A stretch of DNA of 64,000 nucleotides from Pedobacter psychroterrae (GCF_004331695.1 NZ_SJSL01000001.1:372001-436000), one strand, 5' to 3'. Counted from the stretch's first letter, positions 9,661-16,737 are shown. Notes: a model not told the origin generated them from the letters alone. Numbers and translations are program-made.

Positions 9661-10497
9661 CTACTTCCCCTTTAGTTCCAAATCCATGAATTCATACATG
9701 ATTTTATGGGTTGCCATTTTTTTATCATCATAACGCGTAACGCCCTTTCTGGCCACCAACTTCTCAAAAAACTGCTTATAGCTAATCATCAAATGGTACT
9801 TCGTTTCAATTGATTCTTCTGCATATTGTTTCCTGATCCAACCCTGATAATAATCTGTAAAACCTTTGAAATTATAGTCTTCATCAAAAAGCAAGGAGCA
9901 AATTTTCTCATTCAGATCTCCCTTATAATTATCCAGCTCTCCTATTACCAGGCGTTGTAACCGCTGGACATAGCGCATTCTGCTGTAACTTATTCTTCTC
10001 AACCGGATCACCTCCTTCATGCAATGAAAGACTGCTACCTGCAATACCTGATCGACCTTATGCTGCTCAAAGCCTGCTACAATCTTTTTAAGGTTACTCT
10101 CAATTTGGACCGCTTCCCCTTTCACATGCATCAGGGGCATATAAACCGTGTAGTCCATGTAATTCTCATAATCAGACTCTATTAATTTCAAAATATTGGT
10201 AATGCAACCTGACATGGCGGTCTGCAGCATGATCATGTTTTTATCTATTCTAGGTGCTTTAAATATGCCATCCAGCAAAACAGTACACTCCCGCTGAATC
10301 TGGTTGATCTGCTTGCAGGCCATTGTTTTAGTACTCATTATAGAGGTAAACATATTTATGGTTTTCACCATATCCCCAAAGATGCCTGGAATCATTTGAA
10401 TCCAGGTATCAATCTCTTGTTTTGTCATTGTATGTTTTGAAGGATCCATATCGTTTAGAATTAGTGCTTTAAGTGTTGAAGTGGTATGTGTTCTCAT
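9661..10497 (-). CDS. Hypothetical protein, all-helical
   Basis: 278 residues, not recognised. There is no signal peptide or TM segment. It looks mostly helical and basic, with Met-rich helices (MIPGIFGDMVKTINMFTSIM) and aromatic-basic segments (RISYSRMRYVQRLQRL; FTDYYQGWIRKQY). It is the last gene of the leftward group that holds the CHAP peptidase and holin-like genes: its start is 2 bp after the stop of the small lipoprotein gene, so it is very likely cotranscribed. It ends 1 bp from the convergent WecA-type gene. RteC was considered as an identity but no diagnostic match was seen. Confidence 0.6.
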   Translation of the reverse strand: MRTHTTSTLKALILNDMDPSKHTMTKQEIDTWIQMIPGIFGDMVKTINMFTSIMSTKTMACKQINQIQRECTVLLDGIFKAPRIDKNMIMLQTAMSGCITNILKLIESDYENYMDYTVYMPLMHVKGEAVQIESNLKKIVAGFEQHKVDQVLQVAVFHCMKEVIRLRRISYSRMRYVQRLQRLVIGELDNYKGDLNEKICSLLFDEDYNFKGFTDYYQGWIRKQYAEESIETKYHLMISYKQFFEKLVARKGVTRYDDKKMATHKIMYEFMDLELKGK

Positions 10498-10499
10498 GA

Positions 10500-10871
10500 T
10501 TAAAGGTTTAGTTTTTTAAAGATTAGGATGAAGCCGATCAGACCCAGAATGATCCCAGCGTAAATCCATGTTTCAACAGGTTTGCTTTCTTTTGTAGTTT
10601 GTTCCTGTTTAGTTTGCTGGTTTTCCTGTGTTTTCACCGTACCTGCTTTTGCATTGTCTACCTGTTCTTTGATCAGCTGGTATTGGTAAAAGACGCTGTC
10701 CTTCCAAAGGGAATAAATCTTTGTTTCTTTTTGCGTTGTAGTTAGCGCAAGCTGGTTTTCTTCTATTTGCTTAGAAAGGTCGAAGCTGCTCGTTGCACTG
10801 CTTTTTGTAGTTTTTTTAAACAAAGAGCAGCTTGAGAGTAGGATGATTGTGAGTAGGTATAGTGGTTTCAT
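10500..10871 (-). CDS. Small lipoprotein with C-terminal TM anchor (unimolecular-spanin-like topology)
   Basis: 123 residues from the ATG at 10869-10871, chosen because it gives a 4-bp ATGA overlap with the CHAP peptidase gene and starts exactly at the signal sequence (the frame is open five codons further). MKPLYLLTIILLSSC is a lipoprotein signal (Cys15). A polar helical Gln/Lys/Thr-rich linker (about 30-100) follows, then one C-terminal TM (WIYAGIILGLIGFILIF, about 102-118) and a short basic tail. A lipid anchor at one end and a TM at the other, next to a peptidoglycan hydrolase, is the topology of unimolecular phage spanins such as T1 gp11. Topology is seen; membrane-fusion activity is inferred. 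Confidence 0.65.
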   Translation of the reverse strand: MKPLYLLTIILLSSCSLFKKTTKSSATSSFDLSKQIEENQLALTTTQKETKIYSLWKDSVFYQYQLIKEQVDNAKAGTVKTQENQQTKQEQTTKESKPVETWIYAGIILGLIGFILIFKKLNL

Positions 10872-11506
10872 AGCTTTTTCTCCCAATCCGCATATTTGTA
10901 AATAGTCCTTTTGTGTCTTTTCCTACGATATACTCCATCACCATCACGACCACCTCCAATTCCCGTATTTCCTTCAATCGAAGTAATCCAATCTCCATCT
11001 TTCCGCTCCACAAAACCGCAGTGGGAGATCCTTTTCAATGCCGGGAAGTAAATACCAAATACATTTCCAGGAGCCGCAGCTTTTACTAAACGTTGCAAAG
11101 GAAACAACGAAGGAGACCAGCCTGTACGCGGAGCAGAATACCCCGCCTGCTTAAAAATAAAAGAGACAAACGCAGCGCACCAGGGCTGCCCCTTTTCCAA
11201 CCCTACAGAAGCCAGATACCCTTCTACCCTTTCCCCATCATTGTTGCCGGTTTTCTCCCTTACCCAAAGCTCACCTTGCGCCAGCGCTACCAGCTTACTG
11301 TAAACCTTAGGCTTAAAGAATGTGCTGCTTTGCTGATACATTTTATCTCCCATCCAATATCGTAATGGACTGAACCGGGAAGTATCGAAAGGCAAACTTG
11401 TAATGTCAAAAGGAAAGCGTTCTTTTAACACATCGCTGCCAGACATCCCACACCTGCCAATAACAGCAAAGCAAATGATGCACAGTAAAATCCTAATTGT
11501 TGCCAT
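10868..11506 (-). CDS. Exported CHAP-type peptidoglycan amidase/endopeptidase (endolysin-like)
   Basis: 212 residues. An N-terminal hydrophobic export or anchor segment (IRILLCIICFAVIG) precedes a NlpC/P60-CHAP fold. The catalytic triad can be read as Cys110 in GQPWCAAFVSFIF, His162 in RISHCGFVE and Asn180 in SIEGNTGIGGGRDGDGVY. This is the pattern of the short CHAP-like family common in Bacteroidota and phages. It cuts peptide bonds in peptidoglycan. The first 82 bp overlap the end of the holin-like gene in another frame, and the end overlaps the lipoprotein gene by ATGA. Enzyme family is fairly sure; cell-lysis versus wall-remodelling role is not. Confidence 0.8.
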   Translation of the reverse strand: MATIRILLCIICFAVIGRCGMSGSDVLKERFPFDITSLPFDTSRFSPLRYWMGDKMYQQSSTFFKPKVYSKLVALAQGELWVREKTGNNDGERVEGYLASVGLEKGQPWCAAFVSFIFKQAGYSAPRTGWSPSLFPLQRLVKAAAPGNVFGIYFPALKRISHCGFVERKDGDWITSIEGNTGIGGGRDGDGVYRRKRHKRTIYKYADWEKKL

Positions 11507-11796
11507 AACAAAAGCTCATTAAATTGTAAAACCATACCGCCCAGTTCAGGCAGCCCCAATGCCATCCAAAAGCGTTTCAATAACCACCAGCACAAACCGA
11601 TCATCCCCAGGAAGCAGATCAAAGCCAGCAGCACCAAAATCAGAATGCTCCGGTCCACATAACCTGACGTCGGGTCTATGCTCAGCACGATATCCTGCGC
11701 CAGCGGCCACAATAATGCCAGTACCACAAACAGCATCACCACTTTCAATATTTCCAAACCGGAGTCTGCCGGTTTATTTAAATTTATACTCTTCAT
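11425..11796 (-). CDS. Small three-TM membrane protein, holin-like
   Basis: 123 residues with a short polar N-terminus and three hydrophobic helices: about 20-41 (VVMLFVVLALLWPLAQDIVL), 49-72 (SILILVLLALICFLGMIGLC) and 100-122 (LGFYCASFALLLLAGVG). No family was recognised from sequence alone. Size, topology and its place immediately upstream of, and overlapping by 82 bp, an exported peptidoglycan hydrolase resemble phage holin-endolysin pairs. An alternative is a membrane chaperone or immunity factor for the hydrolase. Confidence 0.6.
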   Translation of the reverse strand: MKSINLNKPADSGLEILKVVMLFVVLALLWPLAQDIVLSIDPTSGYVDRSILILVLLALICFLGMIGLCWWLLKRFWMALGLPELGGMVLQFNELLLWQQLGFYCASFALLLLAGVGCLAAMC

Positions 11797-11822
11797 ATCT
11801 TTTATTTTAAAAATTGATTAAA

Positions 11823-11868
11823 GCAGAGGCTGCAGTCCACAGCCTCTGCCGGAGAGAAATTGCTCTCC
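11823..11868. other. Two adjacent hairpins between DUF6266 and holin-like genes
   Basis: GCAGAGGCTG (11823-11832) pairs with CAGCCTCTGC (11840-11849) across a 7-nt loop. GGAGAG (11851-11856) pairs with CTCTCC (11863-11868) across 6 nt. They lie in the 187-bp gap between the DUF6266 stop and the holin-like start on the transcribed strand, where they could weaken read-through into the lysis-like genes. There is no clear U-run, so a true intrinsic terminator is doubtful. Confidence 0.45.
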
Positions 11869-11983
11869 TCCCAGCTATACTTAGTAACAAAAATTTTTGC
11901 GTTCTCCGAAGGCTCCTTAGCGTCCTTTGCGCTCCCTTCAGAGCGCCTAAGGAATGCAGAGCCAGAGGAGTAATGCTAAAATT

Positions 11984-12628
11984 TTAAATTATCGTATAGC
12001 TACCACCATACTGACTTGTACTTACCATCTTATCGTCGTCCCTTGTCAGCGTCAGATAGCAGTGTACCGTATCGCCTGAATAGTCTAAAGGCAACTGCAC
12101 GCTGTACTCCAGGTCATCACGTGTGGCCACATCTTTCAGCATCACAAACTTGTGCTTGTCCAGGTTGTACACCATAATGCTGACCTTATCCGTGACATAG
12201 CTATTTACCGCACCTGCGGCACTGGCCAACCAGCTGACTTCAAGTTTGCTGCCTATCGCAGTTGCTACCGTGTAGCCTGAAGCCTCTTCAAGTACCCCTT
12301 CGCTCAGCTGTAACTTTGTGAAATCAATCATGTAGTTAGGTGCCACACCGGTCACCGCATTTTTCACGTTAAAAGACACAGCAGCATTCATCGCCGACTG
12401 GTTGCTCGGCTTGTTCTGATAGCCTACCTTGATCACCGGTGCCAGCCAGCCTAAAAAGTCTGTAATCAGTGCCCAGCGCAACTGCACATTGAGCTGCTTA
12501 GCCGTAGGCGGTTTGTTACTTTTCCTTGGCATGGCCTTGATTAAGTCCATCAGTCTCCAGAAGCAGCCATATGCTGTTCCTAATTGTCCCTGGAATCCTC
12601 CCAGGAATCCTCTTGATAATTTTCCCAT
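11984..12628 (-). CDS. DUF6266-like protein (copy 1)
   Basis: 214 residues that match the Bacteroidota DUF6266 family as I remember it: a Gly-rich N-terminus (MGKLSRGFLGGFQGQLGTAYG), a helical segment ending in FNVKNAVTGVAPNYMIDF, then a beta-rich C-terminal half (LEVSWLASAAGAVNSYVTDKVSIMVYN) and the terminal motif STSQYGGSYTI. Copy 2 at 14428 shares the layout: Gly-rich start, K-NAI/NAVTGV-P, SxLQ/EVSWL, SxSxYxG near the end. There is no signal peptide or TM. Function unknown. It is followed on the same strand by holin-like, CHAP and spanin-like genes. Confidence 0.75.
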   Translation of the reverse strand: MGKLSRGFLGGFQGQLGTAYGCFWRLMDLIKAMPRKSNKPPTAKQLNVQLRWALITDFLGWLAPVIKVGYQNKPSNQSAMNAAVSFNVKNAVTGVAPNYMIDFTKLQLSEGVLEEASGYTVATAIGSKLEVSWLASAAGAVNSYVTDKVSIMVYNLDKHKFVMLKDVATRDDLEYSVQLPLDYSGDTVHCYLTLTRDDDKMVSTSQYGGSYTII

Positions 12629-12879
12629 AATAATGAGTGTTTAAAAAATTAAAAAAACTGTTAATTACCCATCTTTCACATTCTTTTCAGACCAGACACT
12701 TTACGTGTTTTTTAAAGTCTTCAAGAAGCTCCAGATGGCCATTGTTCTTGCAAGTCAACGGGTCAAACGTAAAAACAGATCTTGTAATTACCTAATAACC
12801 AATAGGTTGTTTCCGGTATTTTCCGACACTTTTCCGTGATCAGGAAATCATTTCTTGTTATTATAGGACGATTAACCTT

Positions 12880-12928
12880 AATTAACCATGAAAATCTGAA
12901 ATCATATTGCAGATTTTCATGGTTAATT
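12880..12928. repeat. Perfect 19-bp inverted repeat upstream of the DUF4143 ATPase
   Basis: Left arm 12880-12898 (AATTAACCATGAAAATCTG) and right arm 12910-12928 are exact reverse complements with an 11-bp spacer. A further ATTAACC (12871-12877) lies just before the left arm. The repeat ends 13 bp before the ATPase ATG at 12942, inside the 313-bp gap between the DUF6266 gene and the ATPase. It could be an autoregulatory operator, a transcript hairpin over the ribosome binding site, or the trace of an insertion. The rest of the gap (12629-12870) shows nothing I can name. Confidence 0.8.
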
Positions 12929-12941
12929 TGTATTTTTGATC

Positions 12942-14111
12942 ATGATCAAGCGTGGAATAGAAAAAGAATTGGCTTTAATGCTGAGTACATTTCCGGCGGT
13001 AGCCTTGCTGGGGCCGAGGCAAGTTGGAAAAACAACGCTTACACGCGAATTATTGAAAGGCAGCATAAACGAGGTGATTTACTTTGATCTGGAAAATGAC
13101 GACGATATTGTTCGTATGCAGAACCCTGCATTTTTGTTTGAACAGTATCGGGATGCATGCATTGTGCTTGATGAGATTCAGCGTATGCCAGATCTTTTTC
13201 GTCAGCTCCGGCCAATCATAGATCAACACCGGAGGGCGGGTCGGTTTATCCTTACCGGTTCAGCCTCCCCGGCCTTAGTAAAAGGTGTATCTGAATCGCT
13301 GGCAGGCCGCATTGCCTTTGTCGAAATGTCTCCGATCAATCTATTAGAAGCCCTAAGCAGCGGTATTACGCAGGAACAACACTGGTTTAGGGGTGGCTTT
13401 CCTGACGCGCTGACCAGCGCTACAGATGAACAGTTTAGCTTATGGGCAGAAAACTTTATCAAAGCGTATATAGAGCGCGATCTTAATCTTTTGTTCGGGG
13501 TGAACCTTTCTGAGGTACTGATCCGCAATTTCTGGTATATGCTCGCGGCGAATACAGGAAGTATCTGGACTGCGGAGAGTTATTCTAAGGCTTTGGGCGT
13601 TACCAGCAATACGATTAAAAGATATCTTGATTTTATGGAAGGGGCTTTCATGGTCAGGCAGCTCCCTGCATGGTACATCAATGTAGAAAAGCGCGTAGTC
13701 AAGGCACCCAAGGTGTATATCCGTGATAGCGGGTTGTTGCACCAGCTCAACCGGATTCGGAGCAGCAGAGAGCTGCCGCTCAACTTAATCGTCGGCGATT
13801 CCTGGGAAGGTTATGTCATTGAGCAGATTTATCAGTTAAAGCCAAGACATCTGGAGATGTATTATTACCGGACGCACAATGGTGCTGAATGTGATCTCAT
13901 ATTGGTTGACGGACTTAAACCCGTAGTAGCTATAGAAATTAAATATGCCGCTGTTCCTTCACTTTCCAGAGGGTTTTATACTATTTTGCAAGATTTGAAG
14001 ATCGAAAAAGCCTTTGTGATTACGCCAGGGGAAAAGCAATATGCCTTGAATGAAACCACAACGGTAAGCGGTTTACGGTTCTTCCTTGAGCATACGTTGA
14101 ACGGGCTTTAA
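12942..14111 (+). CDS. AAA ATPase with C-terminal DUF4143 nuclease-like domain
   Basis: 389 residues from the ATG at 12942 (a TTG two codons earlier is also in frame). It has the AAA_14 P-loop GPRQVGKTT (24-32), the Walker B-like VLDEIQRMP near 75 and the sensor-type stretch FILTGSASPALVKGVSESLAGR. DUF4143 follows, with a winged-helix-like segment (SNTIKRYLDFMEGAFMVRQLPAW) and a PD-(D/E)XK-like core GAECDLILVDG...VAIEIKYA near 320-345. Such ATPases are scattered, often mobile genes of unclear role. It is opposite in strand to all neighbours and splits the DUF6266 group. Confidence 0.88.
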   Translation: MIKRGIEKELALMLSTFPAVALLGPRQVGKTTLTRELLKGSINEVIYFDLENDDDIVRMQNPAFLFEQYRDACIVLDEIQRMPDLFRQLRPIIDQHRRAGRFILTGSASPALVKGVSESLAGRIAFVEMSPINLLEALSSGITQEQHWFRGGFPDALTSATDEQFSLWAENFIKAYIERDLNLLFGVNLSEVLIRNFWYMLAANTGSIWTAESYSKALGVTSNTIKRYLDFMEGAFMVRQLPAWYINVEKRVVKAPKVYIRDSGLLHQLNRIRSSRELPLNLIVGDSWEGYVIEQIYQLKPRHLEMYYYRTHNGAECDLILVDGLKPVVAIEIKYAAVPSLSRGFYTILQDLKIEKAFVITPGEKQYALNETTTVSGLRFFLEHTLNGL

Positions 14112-14163
14112 AGCTCACTCATCCGCTACTTCATAATAGCGATTTTGCCAGATGAAGAGTACT

Positions 14164-14421
14164 TCATTTCTTCTTCTCCATCACCTCCAGAAGACTTGAT
14201 TCCAGATACAGATTCGCTTTGCCGATTTTCTTACTTTCCAGTTTGCCGCTCCGTACGTAATTGTTCAGTGTGCGCTCTCCCACACGAAGCATTCGCGTAG
14301 CCGTTGCTGTGTCATGCCAGACCTCTCTTTCAGCCAGTTTTCTCATCTCCTCATGATGTGCTTTCCAGAGCTGGATGAACTCCCGCAGTAAAGCGATAAT
14401 AATTAATAAACTTCTGATCAT
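14164..14421 (-). CDS. Small membrane-anchored HTH (excisionase/MerR-like) protein
   Basis: 85 residues. The N-terminus is hydrophobic (MIRSLLIIIALLREFI), followed by a charged helix. Then comes a winged-helix HTH_17-like motif, DTATATRMLRVGERTLNNYVRSGKLESKKIGKANLYLESSLLEVM, of the kind found in excisionases and small Bacteroidota regulators. It lies 6 bp after DUF6266 copy 2 on the same strand and is probably cotranscribed. A hydrophobic lead on an HTH protein is unusual; if the start were further in (MRKLAEREVW) it would be a plain soluble DNA-binding protein. It could regulate the cassette. Confidence 0.65.
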   Translation of the reverse strand: MIRSLLIIIALLREFIQLWKAHHEEMRKLAEREVWHDTATATRMLRVGERTLNNYVRSGKLESKKIGKANLYLESSLLEVMEKKK

Positions 14422-14427
14422 GGCTGT

Positions 14428-15069
14428 CTAATAATTAGTGGTTCCTGCATATGTGCTGTTGCTGATCTGCTTGCTGTCATCGCTGTGGAAAGCCGCATAT
14501 AGGTGGAGCAACTGGCCTTTGAATGCTAGGGGCAACTCCAGGAAATCCGTCTTTTCCATAATCCTTGCCCCGCTCAGCGAATAGAATGATTTGTTTAATG
14601 CAGGTGCATACACCAACAGCATCACCCTGCTGCGCTTATGATATACTTCCGTCCGGTTGCTCAGTAGCCAGCTGAACTGCAGACCATTTGACAGCACTGC
14701 GGCAGAAACATTTAGGGGTGGATCAATAAGCCCCTTGCACAACAGTACCCTGGAATATTCTATCCCGAGAGCAGGGTACACTCCGCTTATCGCGTTCTTC
14801 ATCTGATAAGATTTAGCCGCTGCATTTGCCGAATGTCTCTTGTCGGAAGCCTCCAGCGTAAAGCCGATCCGTACAAACTCCGTCATGGAATTAATGAAAT
14901 TATTAACCAGTTTCATCTTCTCTCTTTCAGCAAGCTGGCCGGAGCTTGCTTCCTTTTTGGGTTTCAAGGTCTTCATTTTTACATAAGCCTTGCCATACCG
15001 GATGTAACCGATCACATCACCGATTTTTCCGGAGAGCCCTCCTAATAATCCATCTTTTAATCTTGCCAT
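14428..15069 (-). CDS. DUF6266-like protein (copy 2)
   Basis: 213 residues: MARLKDGLLGGLSGKIGDVIGY at the N-terminus, SYQMKNAISGVYPALGIEYSRVLL in the middle, then FSWLLSNRTEVYHKRSRVMLLVY and the C-terminal motif SNSTYAGTTNY. The layout is that of copy 1 at 11984, but the two are clearly diverged, so this is an old duplication or two independent arrivals. No signal peptide is seen. It is the first gene of the leftward group; its upstream region (15070-15436) holds two sets of short repeats. Function unknown. Confidence 0.72.
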   Translation of the reverse strand: MARLKDGLLGGLSGKIGDVIGYIRYGKAYVKMKTLKPKKEASSGQLAEREKMKLVNNFINSMTEFVRIGFTLEASDKRHSANAAAKSYQMKNAISGVYPALGIEYSRVLLCKGLIDPPLNVSAAVLSNGLQFSWLLSNRTEVYHKRSRVMLLVYAPALNKSFYSLSGARIMEKTDFLELPLAFKGQLLHLYAAFHSDDSKQISNSTYAGTTNY

Positions 15070-15181
15070 AACTAGTCTTTCTTTTTATCTGTGTTCTATT
15101 TGTCTTAAATCTGTGTACCTGCCTGCTACGGATGGACAGCGGACTACCAACGGGCCAGCACCGGCCCACAGTCGGGTTTTT

Positions 15182-15236
15182 CCGAACCTGAGCCGAACCT
15201 GAGCCGAAGCTGGCCCGAAGCTCATCCGAAGCTGAA
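15182..15236. repeat. Five tandem copies of a degenerate 11-bp repeat
   Basis: The 55 bp read as five successive 11-mers beginning CCGAAC or CCGAAG: two CCGAACCTGAG, then CCGAAGCTGGC, CCGAAGCTCAT and CCGAAGCTGAA. They lie about 115 bp upstream of DUF6266 copy 2. The period is close to one helical turn, so repeated contact by one protein is possible. Confidence 0.7.
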
Positions 15237-15286
15237 AGGGTGTCAGCCAAAGCACAGAACGAAAGTAAAAAGGAAAAAAATAGCAC

Positions 15287-15359
15287 ATGTCGCATTTTGA
15301 ACCTTATGTCGCATTATGTCGCATTTAGCACTTTATGTCGCAAAATGAACTTTATGTCG
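15287..15359. repeat. Five phased ATGTCG(CA) direct repeats
   Basis: ATGTCG starts at 15287, 15306, 15316, 15335 and 15354; the first four copies continue CA. Spacings are 19, 10, 19 and 19 bp, close to one or two helical turns, and the segments between share TTTGAAC/TTTAGCAC/AATGAAC-like sequence, so the unit is a loose 19-mer. The array lies upstream of DUF6266 copy 2 and about 135 bp before the small gene at 15496. It looks like an iterated binding site or iteron-type array. Flanking bases (15070-15181, 15360-15495) show nothing else clear. Confidence 0.65.
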
Positions 15360-15495
15360 TTTTTTCGATATAAAGCACTGAAAATGTTTATCTTAGCTAA
15401 TAAACCATTTATAAACCTGCTGCCACGTAGGTTCCATGCCGATTAGGGTCGGTATGCAGTCGCCACTGATCTGTTGCGGTACAACAAACCATGAC

Positions 15496-15681
15496 ATGAG
15501 TAGAGTATGCATTTATCCCAAGGATCTATGTAAGCCCCTTAGAATAGGGACTAGACAAGCACAGCGGAAACTAAGAGAAGCCCGTAAAGCACTAAAAAAG
15601 GAAAAACATCATTATATTACCGTCAAAGAATTTTGCGAATATATGGGTCTGCCAGAAAAGCTGTTTAAGGATTTAAAGTAG
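15496..15681 (+). CDS. Small conserved-type protein, possibly DNA-binding
   Basis: 61 residues from the ATG at 15496 (MSRVCIYPKDLCKPL). The frame is open to 15436, but the extra 20 residues look unlike the family. The pattern IYPKDL...RQAQRKLREARKALKKEKHHYITVKEFCEYMGL recalls a family of 60-75-residue Bacteroidota proteins (IYPKD...KEKHQFITVEEFCEYTG) that I know only as hypothetical. The basic helix followed by a helix-turn-helix-like end suggests nucleic-acid binding, which is inference. It is convergent with the LytTR gene 34 bp away. Confidence 0.65.
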   Translation: MSRVCIYPKDLCKPLRIGTRQAQRKLREARKALKKEKHHYITVKEFCEYMGLPEKLFKDLK

Positions 15682-15715
15682 TCGAATGATTAATAGGGAG
15701 CGAGGGCTCCCTATT

Positions 15716-16597
15716 TTACCACCAGACATTAAAGTCATGAATATTGCTTCTTGTTATAAAGATTATATCGTTGTAAGGAGGCTTGAGGAATATGGTCGCC
15801 TTATTTTTCATCGGCTCATTGTTTACTCTCAAGATGGCGTCCCGACTCACAATATGGGTTCTGCTGACCCTGATATATTTATTTGGATCCAGAACTTTCA
15901 TGGTAGAACTTAATCTATAAGCCCAAACTGTGATCTTGCCGGATGTTTCTTTGATATAGACAATTTCCTGTTCGCAATAGAAAAGTGCAATGTTATACAT
16001 GTTCAACTTTTTTAGTATTCCTGCCCTAAGTGCTGGGGTAAGTTCTGTTTCTATTGCCTCCATTGGAGTTTCAACGAGTTGGGGTGTTTCGTAATGCTCA
16101 ATAGTTAATCCCAAATCTGGCCTGTTTAGTGGGAGTTTTCCAAAGTACTTCCAGTACACCATTGCTTCAGCATTATAGTACATGTTGACCACAACGACAA
16201 AGCTAAGCATCATAAATAAATACTGGTCAAAGTATACCGATTGGGAAATATCATTGGCCTGGTTATATAAATATTTCCCACTGACGATCAGATGGAGCAA
16301 CATGGTACCGCCTACACCAAATGTAAGCTGCAGCCAGAACCTTTTCCACTTTGAATGCTCCCAGGGGCAGAAACTATCCAATATCCAGCTTATAACGTTT
16401 ATCACATAAAAAAGCACCAGTGCTACCGTGAAGCTAAATGTCAAAGACAGAAAATAGCCGTTTACAAATACTACTTCAAGTGGATTTTCCGATTGTTTGT
16501 AACACACAATTGTGTGAGCTGCTACTAGAGAGGAGGCAACAGGGAGAAAAAAATCTTTATACTTTTCTTTTCTCTGGAATTTAGATTTTAGTTCCAT
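15716..16597 (-). CDS. LytTR-domain regulator with N-terminal membrane domain
   Basis: 293 residues. About four TM helices lie in residues 15-140 (for example FLSLTFSFTVALVLFYVINVI and YLFMMLSFVVVVNMYY). A LytTR DNA-binding domain is at about 195-290: IVYIKETSGKITVWAYRLSSTMKVLDPNKYIRVSRTHIVSRDAILRV. There is no response-regulator receiver domain, so this is a one-component membrane-tethered LytTR protein, a type seen in Bacteroidota. Its targets are unknown. It is divergent from the AraC gene across a 323-bp gap holding a 44-bp palindrome. Confidence 0.8.
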   Translation of the reverse strand: MELKSKFQRKEKYKDFFLPVASSLVAAHTIVCYKQSENPLEVVFVNGYFLSLTFSFTVALVLFYVINVISWILDSFCPWEHSKWKRFWLQLTFGVGGTMLLHLIVSGKYLYNQANDISQSVYFDQYLFMMLSFVVVVNMYYNAEAMVYWKYFGKLPLNRPDLGLTIEHYETPQLVETPMEAIETELTPALRAGILKKLNMYNIALFYCEQEIVYIKETSGKITVWAYRLSSTMKVLDPNKYIRVSRTHIVSRDAILRVNNEPMKNKATIFLKPPYNDIIFITRSNIHDFNVWW

Positions 16598-16626
16598 GTT
16601 AATTTAGATCGAAATATAAGTTGTTG

Positions 16627-16634
16627 CAAATGTA
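16627..16634 (-). promoter_or_regulatory. Candidate -7 box for the LytTR gene
   Basis: The minus strand reads TACATTTG, an exact TAnnTTTG match, about 29 bp before the LytTR start. No well-spaced -33 TTTG is seen; the nearest TTG is about 24 bp upstream, so support is limited. Confidence 0.35.
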
Positions 16635-16693
16635 ATAACATTAACAAAAGTTAATATACAATAAAATATTTGTTGTTGAACAATCATTCCAGT

Positions 16694-16737
16694 CGCGGCT
16701 AGTCGCGACCGGTCGCGACCGGTTGCGACTAGCCGCG
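16694..16737. repeat. 44-bp GC-rich palindrome built from 10-bp self-complementary units
   Basis: The 20-nt arms 16694-16713 and 16718-16737 are reverse complements except for one G:T, around a central CGCG. Internally it is a head-to-tail run of near-identical 10-mers (AGTCGCGGCT, AGTCGCGACC, GGTCGCGACC, GGTTGCGACT, AGCCGCG), of which GGTCGCGACC is itself palindromic. It is strikingly GC-rich in an AT-rich gap between divergent LytTR and AraC genes. The remaining bases of 16738-16920 show nothing I can name. Confidence 0.85.

Noticed and set aside
15017..15295. A 92-residue minus-strand frame with a signal-like start (MRHVLFFSFLLSFCALA)
   Set aside because: It runs through the 11-bp repeats and into the start of DUF6266 copy 2; the body is low-complexity and unlike any family, so the signal-like start is probably chance.
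15287..15359. ATGTCGCA repeats as a CRISPR array
   Set aside because: Repeats are 6-8 bp with 10-19 bp spacing and no cas genes are in the window.
9661..15681. An intact prophage
   Set aside because: Only lysis-like genes are present; there are no capsid, terminase, portal, integrase or replication genes. The tail-collar gene lies 20 kb away in a different context.
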